A program made the translations under genes and the position numbers. This document shows positions 27,111 through 35,153 of a stretch of 43,248 nt of DNA, piece after piece. Location of the stretch: assembly GCA_030247525.1 (NCBI GenBank), contig JAOTSC010000006.1, forward strand, positions 1 through 43,248, read 5' to 3'. The notes below the pieces were generated by a model, which worked only from the letters and a program-made list of their open reading frames with translations, was not told where the DNA came from and ran no database searches. Position 1 is the first letter of the stretch. Each line of letters begins with the position of its first letter. This stretch comes from a bacterium (GTDB lineage Bacteria > Electryoneota > JAOADG01).

Positions 27111-27605
27111 ATGGTGATAGAGAAAAGGCATCGACTCCATCGAGAATACTACACTGGCTACAAAATGATGTCCGTGACAATTTGTTGCCATGGAATGTTA
27201 AGCCAGTATTACAATCACGAGACTATTGGGACACTTATTCTTTTTCTATCGGAAGCATCTCTAAAACAAAATTGTATCGTACCGGTATACTGCTTTATGC
27301 CTGATCATTTACACTTTATGTTGGCTGGACAACAAGAGCAATCAGACCTTAAGAAGGCTGTCATTAACTTTAAACAAAAATCCGGTTATTGGTTCTCACA
27401 GAATGCTAAAGAGGTTCAGCTGCAAAAAGGATTTTACGACCACCTTCACTGGAAAGATCACAGTATTACAAACCACATCCGGTACATTTTAGAAAATCCG
27501 GTGCGAAAAGAAATTGTGAGTGAGTGGAATCAGTATCCTTACTCTGGATCGATTGGAGTTGATCTGTTCGATGTACTTGGCGGAAAACCAATTAACAAAA
27601 CGTGA
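27111..27605 (+). CDS. REP-associated tyrosine transposase (RAYT, Y1_Tnp/IS200-like)
   Basis: A 164-residue single-strand transposase of the IS200/IS605-like Y1 class. The HUH metal motif is H66-L-H68 in FMPDHLHFM, and the nucleophilic tyrosine is Y125 in HIRYILENPVRKEI. Upstream residues LHREYYTGYKMMSVTICC fit the family's first strand. RAYTs are known to bind and cut REP palindromes, and this gene is bracketed by two identical 74-bp REP pairs. The ATG at 27111 is used because earlier in-frame starts lie in the flanking repeat. All catalytic residues are intact, so it may be active. Confidence 0.92.
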   Translation: MVIEKRHRLHREYYTGYKMMSVTICCHGMLSQYYNHETIGTLILFLSEASLKQNCIVPVYCFMPDHLHFMLAGQQEQSDLKKAVINFKQKSGYWFSQNAKEVQLQKGFYDHLHWKDHSITNHIRYILENPVRKEIVSEWNQYPYSGSIGVDLFDVLGGKPINKT

Positions 27606-27613
27606 CACCGTTC

Positions 27614-27687
27614 GGTAGCCGCAGGCTTTAGCCTGCGTTCATTGATATTCTCGGATGGTAAAACGCGGGCTAAAGCCCGCGGCTACC
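27614..27687. repeat. REP pair (BIME), right copy flanking the RAYT gene
   Basis: Identical 74-bp copy of 27011-27084, beginning 8 nt after the transposase stop and ending 33 nt before the next gene. Confidence 0.95.
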
Positions 27688-27720
27688 AGCACTACCGAAG
27701 AGGAATGTAAAGGAAACGTA

Positions 27721-28719
27721 ATGATCAAATCTTTAGAAGCACTCTTACGCGACAGTATCGATTATGCTGGACTTTTTCCACCGGCGAAATTGCCGTTTCC
27801 AGAGGCGTTTGCAAACTACTTGCAATATCGCGCCACGAATGACTCGTGGTTGCTCGCGCGGTTCATTCTGCCATTAAAATTGTTCGCACCGTTTTGCGAC
27901 ACGATGTCGCGCGATCCGCAACACCACCACCCGGTTCGTGTTACAACCATCGGCGGCGAAGCAAGTGGCGAGGTTACCTCGGTCGATGAACTCGCAAAAG
28001 AATTGAGCTACTTACCAATGCTGAGCGAATCGCATCCGCACGATTTACATATCGAATCCTACGAAGCGAAATTGTCACAGGAAATCGCAAGCGAAATCGT
28101 TCATTTCCATCGGGTACATCCCCTGTTATCCTCGCCATCGACGATGGGCGAGCGAATGGTGAGTGTCTTGTTGGCGCAACCGGAACCGTTGCGGGTCTTC
28201 TTTGAGTTTCCCATCGACAGCGGTACGATTACCTATAGTCAGATCGATGTATTTGTGAAAGAGTTGGCGGCGATGCAACAATTTCTCATCCAATCCGGGA
28301 AAGACATTCGCGTCGGTATCAAAATTCGATGTGGCGGGAAAACGCCGCCCACTGCCTTCAACATTGCTTCGGTGATAAAGCTCGTTGCCAATTCGCCAAC
28401 ACCGGTGCTATTTAAGGCAACGCAAGGGCTGCACCATCCGTTCTACAATGCGCAACGCGAGGAACCCCACGGTTTTATCAATCTGTTTGCCGCAACGGTT
28501 CTCACTGCCACGCACCACATCGATTCGGAGAAAAAAATTGCGGAAATGCTAACCGATAGCGACCATAGCAAGTTCACATTCGCTTGGGAAAGTATGCGTT
28601 GGGGCGAGTACTCGGTAACCTTACAACAAATCGAACAAGCGCGGAAAATGTTTCAGTCAATCGGCAGTTGCAGTTACGACGAACCGCGGGAAGACCTCCG
28701 CGCTATCGGGTTATTATAA
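27721..28719 (+). CDS. Conserved protein of unknown function
   Basis: A 332-residue cytosolic protein. I recognise the text as a conserved hypothetical type (opening LLRDSIDYAGLFPPAKLPF, then IRVGIKIRCGGKTPPTAFN and LFKATQGLHHPF) but know no assigned function. The alternation of strands and helices and the KIRCGG/KATQGLHHP motifs are compatible with a TIM-barrel-like enzyme; that is inference. AAAGGA precedes the ATG. It is 17 nt upstream of an aldo/keto reductase and probably co-transcribed. Confidence 0.8.
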   Translation: MIKSLEALLRDSIDYAGLFPPAKLPFPEAFANYLQYRATNDSWLLARFILPLKLFAPFCDTMSRDPQHHHPVRVTTIGGEASGEVTSVDELAKELSYLPMLSESHPHDLHIESYEAKLSQEIASEIVHFHRVHPLLSSPSTMGERMVSVLLAQPEPLRVFFEFPIDSGTITYSQIDVFVKELAAMQQFLIQSGKDIRVGIKIRCGGKTPPTAFNIASVIKLVANSPTPVLFKATQGLHHPFYNAQREEPHGFINLFAATVLTATHHIDSEKKIAEMLTDSDHSKFTFAWESMRWGEYSVTLQQIEQARKMFQSIGSCSYDEPREDLRAIGLL

Positions 28720-28736
28720 CAAAAAGGAAAGACATC

Positions 28737-29759
28737 GTGAAGCACACTTTACTGGGAAGCAGCGGAATGCGCGTTTCCGAATTATGTCTCGGAACAATGA
28801 CCTTTGGCGAAGAGTGGGGATGGGGTTCCTCCTACGAAGAGAGCAAACGAGTATTCGACACCTTTGCGAATGCCGGTGGTAACTTTATCGACACGGCAAA
28901 CCGCTACACCGAGGGAACCAGCGAAAAGTATTGCGGCGATTTCATTCGCAGCGACCGTGAGCGGTTCGTCCTCGCCACCAAGTATTCACTCAGTTCCAAA
29001 CCGGGTGATCCCAACAGCGGCGGCAATCACCGGAAGAATATGATGCAGTCGGTTGAAGCGAGTTTGAAACGTTTAAACACCGACTATATCGATCTCTATT
29101 GGCTTCATGCGTGGGATTTCACAACGCCGGTCGGTGAAGTGATGCGCGGACTTGATGATTTAGTCCGGTCGGGAAAAGTGCTCTACATCGGCATTTCGGA
29201 CACCCCGGCGTGGATTGTATCACAGGCGAATACGATTGCGACGCTTCGCGGCTGGGCGCCGTTCATCGCACTGCAGATTCAATATAGCTTGGCGGAGCGG
29301 ACACCGGAACGCGACCTCTTGCCGATGGCAAAAGCATTCGGGATGACGGTAACACCGTGGGGTATTCTCGGATCGGGTTTGTTAACCGGGAAGTACAACA
29401 AGCAAACGAAAGAAATGTCACGCTTGCACGTTACGATGTCGCCGACCCGAACCGATACAAAGAAATTGCAGATTGCCGATGTCATCGCCGAAGTTGCTCA
29501 CGAAATTGGTTGTACTGCATCACAGGTGGCGATAGCGTGGCTGCGGCAACAATCCGGCAATATGATTCCCATTCTTGGCGCTCGAACGGAAGCGCAACTG
29601 CTCGACAATCTCGGTGCGCTATCAATTACCCTCAATTCCGAACAGATGAAACGGCTCGATGAGGAAACGAAAGTCGAATTGGGTTTCCCGCACGACTTTT
29701 TGAATTCGGAGCTTGTTCGTAACATGGTCACTGCCGGTTGCCCATTACCGCGACGCTAA
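28737..29759 (+). CDS. Aldo/keto reductase
   Basis: A 340-residue NADPH-dependent oxidoreductase of the AKR barrel family. The catalytic tetrad is complete: D52 (FIDTANRYTEG), Y57, K82 (LATKYSL) and H124 (YWLHAWD). The C-terminus carries the cofactor segment IPILGARTEAQLLDNL. The start is a GTG at 28737 with AAAAAGGAAAG upstream; a longer in-frame start lies inside the preceding gene. The substrate is unknown. Confidence 0.92.
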   Translation: MKHTLLGSSGMRVSELCLGTMTFGEEWGWGSSYEESKRVFDTFANAGGNFIDTANRYTEGTSEKYCGDFIRSDRERFVLATKYSLSSKPGDPNSGGNHRKNMMQSVEASLKRLNTDYIDLYWLHAWDFTTPVGEVMRGLDDLVRSGKVLYIGISDTPAWIVSQANTIATLRGWAPFIALQIQYSLAERTPERDLLPMAKAFGMTVTPWGILGSGLLTGKYNKQTKEMSRLHVTMSPTRTDTKKLQIADVIAEVAHEIGCTASQVAIAWLRQQSGNMIPILGARTEAQLLDNLGALSITLNSEQMKRLDEETKVELGFPHDFLNSELVRNMVTAGCPLPRR

Positions 29760-29785
29760 GCTATTGTTTGTAAACCACGTGAATA

Positions 29786-29804
29786 GGCGCTCTCACTGAG
29801 CGCC
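29786..29804 (+). terminator. Hairpin terminator after the aldo/keto reductase
   Basis: GGCGCTC-TCACT-GAGCGCC followed by TGTTCTATTTGTCTT, 26 nt after the stop codon. Confidence 0.7.
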
Positions 29805-29902
29805 TGTTCTATTTGTCTTCGCGAGGAATGAAGCATGTAACCTTGTACATGCGCAGTGACGTGGCGATCTCTTCCTTTTAATGCAACTGGACATCAATGC
29901 AA

Positions 29903-29931
29903 TTTTCAAGGTACGCCCGCTATCTTATATT
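29903..29931 (+). promoter_or_regulatory. Possible promoter of the SDR gene
   Basis: TTTTCA (29903-29908), a 17-nt spacer and TATATT (29926-29931), about 37 nt before the ATG. The -35 match is weak. Confidence 0.35.
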
Positions 29932-29967
29932 GAAGCAAAACAATAAAAGAAAATCTTGGGAGGTAGC

Positions 29968-30735
29968 ATGCCAGCGGTGGCAGGAAAAAACGTTTTCATA
30001 ACCGGCGCATCTGCCGGGATCGGTGAAGCGTGTGCCCGGGTATTTGCCCGCGAAGGCGCTCGGTTGTTGTTAACTGCGCGCCGTAACGAGCGGTTGGCGA
30101 AACTGGCGGCGGAACTGAAATTTGATGGCGTCGACGTTCATTGGTTCGAGCTGGACGTTCGTAAGCAGAAAGCCGTACAAGCCGCCATCGACGGATTACC
30201 CGAAGCATGGCGCAATATCGATATTCTGATCAATAACGCCGGGCTGTCGCGGGGACTCGATAAACTACAGGATGGGAAACTCGACGATTGGGAAGAGATG
30301 ATCGATACCAACGTCAAAGGGTTGTTGTATGTTTCGCGCGCCGTGCTCCCCGGGATGGTCGAACGGAAAAGCGGACATGTCATTAACATCGGCAGTATCG
30401 CCGGGTACGAAGTCTACCCGATGGGAAATGTCTACTGTGCGACGAAACATGCTGTCCGCGCTCTGAACAAGGGAATGCGAATCGATACACTCGGTACGGG
30501 GGTTCGCGTCACCAGTATCGATCCCGGATTAGTCGAAACGGAATTTTCCTATGTCCGGTTCCGGGGCGACGATAAACGGGCGAAAACCGCCTATACCGGC
30601 ATCCAGCCATTGGTTGGGGAAGATGTTGCAGAAACCGTTTTATTTGCCGCTACCCGCCCTCCCCACGTCAATATCAACGCATTGGTCGTCATGCCGACCG
30701 CGCAAGCCGGGGTCGCCCACATTTTTCGGGAGTAA
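29968..30735 (+). CDS. SDR-family oxidoreductase (YdfG-like 3-hydroxy acid dehydrogenase)
   Basis: A 255-residue short-chain dehydrogenase. The cofactor motif is ITGASAGIG (11-19), then NNAG (89-92), with catalytic S143, Y156 and K160 (YCATK). The C-terminal stretch PGLVETEFSYVRFRGD and NINALVVMPTAQA matches YdfG, which oxidises L-serine, L-allo-threonine and 3-hydroxypropionate with NADP+. The start is decided by GGGAGG before the ATG at 29968. Confidence 0.92.
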   Translation: MPAVAGKNVFITGASAGIGEACARVFAREGARLLLTARRNERLAKLAAELKFDGVDVHWFELDVRKQKAVQAAIDGLPEAWRNIDILINNAGLSRGLDKLQDGKLDDWEEMIDTNVKGLLYVSRAVLPGMVERKSGHVINIGSIAGYEVYPMGNVYCATKHAVRALNKGMRIDTLGTGVRVTSIDPGLVETEFSYVRFRGDDKRAKTAYTGIQPLVGEDVAETVLFAATRPPHVNINALVVMPTAQAGVAHIFRE

Positions 30736-30755
30736 CAATTTCATGCTGGGGAAAG

Positions 30756-30928
30756 GTGTAGGGTGTAAGGTGTAAGGTGATGGGTTATAGTGTTGGGGTA
30801 GGGGCGGACTCCCACGTCCGCCCGTAGTTGGAGGTTAGGCAATCCTGCCTGACTTGGGTGGTTACGGGTTTCCAAGCCCGTTTTAAAACGGGTCGATTTG
30901 AAATCGACCCGGTGCGGCAAACGCCGCA
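30756..30928. repeat. Block of consecutive palindromes between the SDR and a secreted-protein gene
   Basis: A short direct repeat (GGTGTA-type units, 30756-30780) is followed by hairpins GGGCGGAC/GTCCGCCC (30802-30823), GTTAGGCA/TGCCTGAC (30834-30853), ACGGG/CCCGT (module 30857-30881), GGGTCGATT/AATCGACCC (30890-30910) and TGCGGC/GCCGCA (30913-30928). They are almost head-to-tail. Confidence 0.75.
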
Positions 30929-30968
30929 TAAAAGGGAGGTTAGTGTCCCTTGCTGGTAAGGAGATGTC

Positions 30969-32033
30969 ATGTATCGAAAAGTTATGCTCTTCGTTGTTGG
31001 TCTTGCGTTTTTACTACCACACCTTTTGTTCATTTCCGATGTGTACGCGAAACCTAGATCACAATTGTATGGGTTGTCGTGTAGTACATATATCGAATCG
31101 CGAAAAGCGGGAGTACCATTTCAAATCGTTGTCGAAGCATATCTCCCTTGCCAAGCAAATAAAGCTTCGCTTGATGTTCATCTTCCTGCCGGGGTCGAAT
31201 TGATCAGTGGAAATTTACATTGGAAAGGTGTTATCACATCAGAGGGCAATTGTGAGCATCGTGAATCGCTGCTTCTTCAGATCAACAATCCTGGTATCTA
31301 TCGAATCAATTATTATTTCAACGCATCCGGATTACAGTCTGATTACTACACATACGAAGACCCTATAAATCTGCGAGGAGTCGAGTATTTTTATGTTGAC
31401 AAGGACACAATCGTTTTAGAACCCAATCGAGAAATGATCGAGCAGAAAATCCGCGACTCGCTTTATCTACCCAGAGAACAAATCGACGCAAGGCGACACG
31501 CCAAATCCGAGCGGGAGCATTGGGAACAGGAAGCCGAAAGAAAGAAGAATCTCAGTAAAACTAGATTTAATACAGAAACACATGGAGATATGAAGATTCC
31601 GGTTTCTGCTATGTGCGCCGATTTGGCTACAATCAGTTTTCCAACAACCTCATATCTAACGCTACCTGAAATCTTTCCCGATTCGAATCTATATGTTCGA
31701 CAACTCCGACAAACGTTCGAACAATTAAGCAATGATGAGATTCAGCGTTTGAAGAAAAATCCCACCCTGCGTCCGATCCCTCCTGACTTACATATTCTCG
31801 ACAATTTAATAAGAAACAATTCGAAGTATTCCAGATTGAAGCATGTGTCACCTGACAATATATCGGAAATCGCATTACTTCTCCACCAACAATTCATGCA
31901 ACTTGCGGTAATCGACCGAAAACTCGCTTCAACTTCCGACTCGGTAGAGTATGTTCGGCTTTATCAAGAACGCGAAAAGTTGTTGTTAGAGCAACATCGT
32001 GTCATGGAACATACAATTTCGAAATCTAAGTAA
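30969..32033 (+). CDS. Secreted protein of unknown function
   Basis: A 354-residue protein with a signal peptide (hydrophobic MLFVVGLAFLLPHLLF, cleavage near VYA-K). Residues about 45-130 look like an immunoglobulin-like beta sandwich (PFQIVVEAYLP, LDVHLPAGVELISGN, GIYRINYYFN). A charged helical stretch with coiled-coil character (about 150-200, EREHWEQEAERKKN) and a mostly helical C-terminus follow. I recognise no family. AAGGAG lies just before the ATG. There is no obvious partner. Confidence 0.75.
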   Translation: MYRKVMLFVVGLAFLLPHLLFISDVYAKPRSQLYGLSCSTYIESRKAGVPFQIVVEAYLPCQANKASLDVHLPAGVELISGNLHWKGVITSEGNCEHRESLLLQINNPGIYRINYYFNASGLQSDYYTYEDPINLRGVEYFYVDKDTIVLEPNREMIEQKIRDSLYLPREQIDARRHAKSEREHWEQEAERKKNLSKTRFNTETHGDMKIPVSAMCADLATISFPTTSYLTLPEIFPDSNLYVRQLRQTFEQLSNDEIQRLKKNPTLRPIPPDLHILDNLIRNNSKYSRLKHVSPDNISEIALLLHQQFMQLAVIDRKLASTSDSVEYVRLYQEREKLLLEQHRVMEHTISKSK

Positions 32034-32390
32034 TCCCCTGTTGATCTTTTTGTATGACAGGGTATCTCATGAAGACGAAACAGAGTCATTCGGTGTGTGT
32101 GTAACCCAGCGTATTCCGTCCGCCGGGTTCGATTTGGCCGGGGGGCTGCCGGCAGCCCTACGGGTGGTTACGGGCTTCCAATCCCGTTTTTTTTCGGACG
32201 GTTCCCAAATCTCCCTGACACAACAGGTGACAATGCTTCCGTCATCGATGCAAACGGTAACGAAGTACTGAAACAATCTTATGACAAGGACCGTGAACGC
32301 TACGACAGTCTAATATCAGGTGCCGACGACGGTCGTTAGTAAACCATTCACAACCGGTGATACTATACTGATCACCAACACCAAAACGTC
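32034..32390. other. Intergenic region with hairpins and a possible gene remnant
   Basis: It contains a perfect GGGCTGCC/GGCAGCCC palindrome (about 32143-32158) and a copy of the dispersed hairpin module (32163-32187). Downstream lies an open frame ending at TAG 32339 whose last ~40 residues (VIDANGNEVLKQSYDKDRER) look protein-like and may be the tail of a broken gene. No start is convincing. Confidence 0.45.
32163..32187. repeat. Dispersed hairpin module, copy 3
   Basis: GGTGGTTACGGG followed by CTTCCAATCCCGT. It matches 30857-30881 at 23 of 25 positions and 8985-9009 with paired stem changes. Confidence 0.7.
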
Positions 32391-32425
32391 AACCCGTATC
32401 GCAACAGTGATACGGGTTGTTTTTT
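32391..32425 (+). terminator. Strong rho-independent terminator
   Basis: AACCCGTATC (32391-32400), loop GCAACAGT, GATACGGGTT (32409-32418), then GTTTTTT. It has a perfect 10-bp stem and a T-tract. It follows the possible remnant ending at 32339 or ends readthrough from the gene at 30969. Confidence 0.85.
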
Positions 32426-32756
32426 ACCCTTTAGCAATCCAATTCTTTCCGTTTGTCATAACCTGGTTTGTTATTCTTAAGGGATTGGTTTCGGCTATTA
32501 AGAGGTCACCCAGTGAGCAAAAGTGTGGCATAGACAATGGTACATAAAATGGGGGCTTGATCAATATCACATTACGTTTCTGAAATGAGATAAATTCGTC
32601 TCATTGGTTTGCGCCTCAATGCACACATGCGTCATTATTTCTGAGCAATGCAATTAGTGCATTAAAAATCGTAGATACAAAGAAAACTCACAAAAGATTA
32701 GCTCTTTCAGATATATAAAACAGAGAATCCATGCTTTGTCAAGCAATAAAGAAGAG
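32426..32756. other. Intergenic region, nothing recognised
   Basis: About 330 AT-rich nt between the terminator and the convergent T9SS cargo gene, with no ORF or structure I can support. Confidence 0.4.
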
Positions 32757-35138
32757 TCATCTCAGCAGAACAACTTTTTTGACCGCTTCAAAATCGCCGC
32801 TGCGCAGTTTCAGAAAGTAGACACCGGAGCTGACAAAATCTCCTTTGTTTGATTTTCCATTCCAGTTTGTTAGATAGGTTCCTGCTGGGTAGGGACCGAT
32901 TTGCTTATTAAAGACTTCGCGTCCTAGGATATCGATGATACACAACTCAGCAATGCCTCGCATCGGGAGAGTATAGGGGAGGATTACCGTTTGGTTAAAT
33001 GGATTGGGAAAGGGATCGCCAAGCTGGAAAGAAACTGGAAGCGCTGAAGATTCATCGACAATCGAAGAATAAGGTGGAATCGAATATTTACTGAAACAAT
33101 CTGCTAATGAACCTAAAGACATTATAGATAATAGTATACCTGACGAGTTTTCAACAGCAAATAAGTTTAGCGAGTGTGTTGGGGCAATGATTAATCCACG
33201 ATACTCAAATCGCTCGGGTAGCATTTCAAAAACGAAAACTCTACTGCGCCATCCTACTGTCATTGTTGCTTCATTAATATCGATGTAAATGTGTCCGCCG
33301 GGCTGCTGGGGTCCCAATTGTTCAAGCAGCGGCGTTAAAGTTCGATAGAAGTAAGGGGTTCCATCGGCGCGAATTCCAAACAACGAGTGGTCGTACAAAG
33401 CGAGAGTATCCAGATCAGTACAAAAATCAAAATATGCATTTTCATAGGCATGAGTTGGTGTCGTCAGTTGTTCGACAAACTGCCACCTCCCGTCGACTTT
33501 TCGATACCAGTCCAGTTTATTGCCTTCAAGCCTTCCAAAAACCAATGAATTATCTCGCCAGACGATTGGTTGCTTTAACGAATACATGTATGCATAGTTG
33601 TTATCGTAGACCAAGGAAGTATCCCATATTGCGGAATCGCCAATAATCGTGTAGAGGTCACAACGATTCGCGAGATTACTCCGACAAATAAGATTGCTTC
33701 CTCTAAAATAAAATGGCATCGGTCGTTGCGAACGTCCGGGTTGAAAGCGTAATGTATCGAACTGCCAGGAATTCCCATTTCGCGTACCGATCCGGATGTA
33801 ATTGGAGTCTCCGGGAACCCCGCAGGAAAAGAGTCGATTTCCATCGATGGCCCGTACACGAGGTGGTATCTTGACAAAATCCCACCGGTTCGTAATCGGG
33901 TTTCGTTCGATGAACATTCCCGAATCAGAACTAGATAGACCATAAATTGTTTTTAATATCACTCGATTTTGCTCGCGCTCCACAAGTTGAAGGGTTGAGC
34001 TACTCAACCCTTCACTGGGTAGAACCGAAAGACTGTTCGGTTGGTTATGGAACCAGAGCGTATCCAAGACGACCCGGTCGTTGCGAACGACTTTCTGCAA
34101 ACCGATGATTTGTCCACTTCTGTTATCCCAAATCCAACCATACCTTGTCCGAATGCTTTGAAAAGGTCCGGGATTCGAAAAGTCTAAGCCATATTCGGTA
34201 AAAGTATAGAGCGGCAAGGAATCAATCACGATCGGTGCAGTTACACTCGGCGACAGGCGAAAGAGAAAAGCGCTCGTCTGCACTGCTCCGCTGCCTGGAT
34301 ACCAACCTCCCCAACCCAAATACACACTGTCGGAAATCTCCTGTTCTAACCAAAACAAGGTTTTGGGTAGGGTATCGATACGGATAGCGGCTGGTTGCGC
34401 AGGATTAGACAATGACCAGCTTTGCCAAAGGTTCGCTTTAATTGTCACTAACGTATCGTTAAAAATTCGGGGAAAACCACTCGTAAGGCACGTATCTTGA
34501 AACACTCGTTGCGGCGGCGAAGCAGCAAGATCCCAAACAACCAGTTGATTTCTGGCGAACTTCGTTCCATAGGCGTATCTTCCGAGATAGCACCATTCAC
34601 AAACACCGCTATCGACGGCGACTTGGTTTAATATGCCTAATGTGTCCAGGGAAAGAATGTATTGCGAATAAAGTACCCGGTCGCCTACAATGACGGGGGC
34701 ATAATATGGACCGTATCCAAACCCATTATTCCCCAAGTAGTTACTATTGAAACTGATGGAATTAATAGTAGGCAACACCAATCCCGAACGTAGCGCGCCG
34801 TCATAAATGGGAGGATTATCGCCGTTCCAGTCAAATTTGGAATTCGGCCAACCGTTATAGATCCGGTTTCCGATGCGCAGCGGGATTCCCGAAGAGTAAG
34901 GAGGAATGGAAATGTGAAACAACTGTTCAAAGGAGTCGGGTGCCGCGACACGGAAAGCGATAAGCCCACCTCGGGTCGAAATCAGTACTGTATCGCGAAA
35001 CGAAATCCCCGACTGCATGGAACTGAATGTGTGATGAAGAAGCGTATCCCCTTGCCAATCGAAGTCGTCGCCCCAGCGCGGAGCGGCAGTTGCCGCTCCA
35101 CAAAGCAGAAATACGAGGACAATAAACGAACGATTCAT
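32757..35138 (-). CDS. Secreted protein with T9SS/FlgD-like C-terminal sorting domain
   Basis: A 793-residue exported protein. The signal peptide ends GAATAAP. The body (about 25-690) is beta-rich with propeller-like units but no enzyme motif. The last ~90 residues form a sorting domain: DPFPNPFNQTVILPYTLP, then LCIIDILGREVFN, NWNGKSNKGDFVSSGVYFLKL and a short basic end. In the FCB group such domains direct export through the type IX system and anchoring at the surface. I start at the ATG 35138 (a GTG 12 nt upstream is the alternative). Its 3' end DNA is nearly identical to that of the next upstream gene. Confidence 0.85.
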   Translation of the reverse strand: MNRSFIVLVFLLCGAATAAPRWGDDFDWQGDTLLHHTFSSMQSGISFRDTVLISTRGGLIAFRVAAPDSFEQLFHISIPPYSSGIPLRIGNRIYNGWPNSKFDWNGDNPPIYDGALRSGLVLPTINSISFNSNYLGNNGFGYGPYYAPVIVGDRVLYSQYILSLDTLGILNQVAVDSGVCEWCYLGRYAYGTKFARNQLVVWDLAASPPQRVFQDTCLTSGFPRIFNDTLVTIKANLWQSWSLSNPAQPAAIRIDTLPKTLFWLEQEISDSVYLGWGGWYPGSGAVQTSAFLFRLSPSVTAPIVIDSLPLYTFTEYGLDFSNPGPFQSIRTRYGWIWDNRSGQIIGLQKVVRNDRVVLDTLWFHNQPNSLSVLPSEGLSSSTLQLVEREQNRVILKTIYGLSSSDSGMFIERNPITNRWDFVKIPPRVRAIDGNRLFSCGVPGDSNYIRIGTRNGNSWQFDTLRFQPGRSQRPMPFYFRGSNLICRSNLANRCDLYTIIGDSAIWDTSLVYDNNYAYMYSLKQPIVWRDNSLVFGRLEGNKLDWYRKVDGRWQFVEQLTTPTHAYENAYFDFCTDLDTLALYDHSLFGIRADGTPYFYRTLTPLLEQLGPQQPGGHIYIDINEATMTVGWRSRVFVFEMLPERFEYRGLIIAPTHSLNLFAVENSSGILLSIMSLGSLADCFSKYSIPPYSSIVDESSALPVSFQLGDPFPNPFNQTVILPYTLPMRGIAELCIIDILGREVFNKQIGPYPAGTYLTNWNGKSNKGDFVSSGVYFLKLRSGDFEAVKKVVLLR

Positions 35139-35153
35139 AACCAATTCCACTTT

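Larger units (their letters stand above)
27011..27687. mobile_element. RAYT transposase unit bounded by direct 74-bp REP pairs
   Basis: The unit comprises the left BIME, the intact Y1 transposase gene and the right BIME, the two BIMEs being identical and in the same orientation. It sits between a DUF4159 gene and the conserved gene at 27721, with no target-site duplication evident beyond the repeats themselves. Confidence 0.8.

Noticed and set aside
30756-30790. GGTGTAAGG-type direct repeats as a CRISPR or tandem array
   Set aside because: Only two to three imperfect units of about 8 nt without spacers; too short for a CRISPR array.
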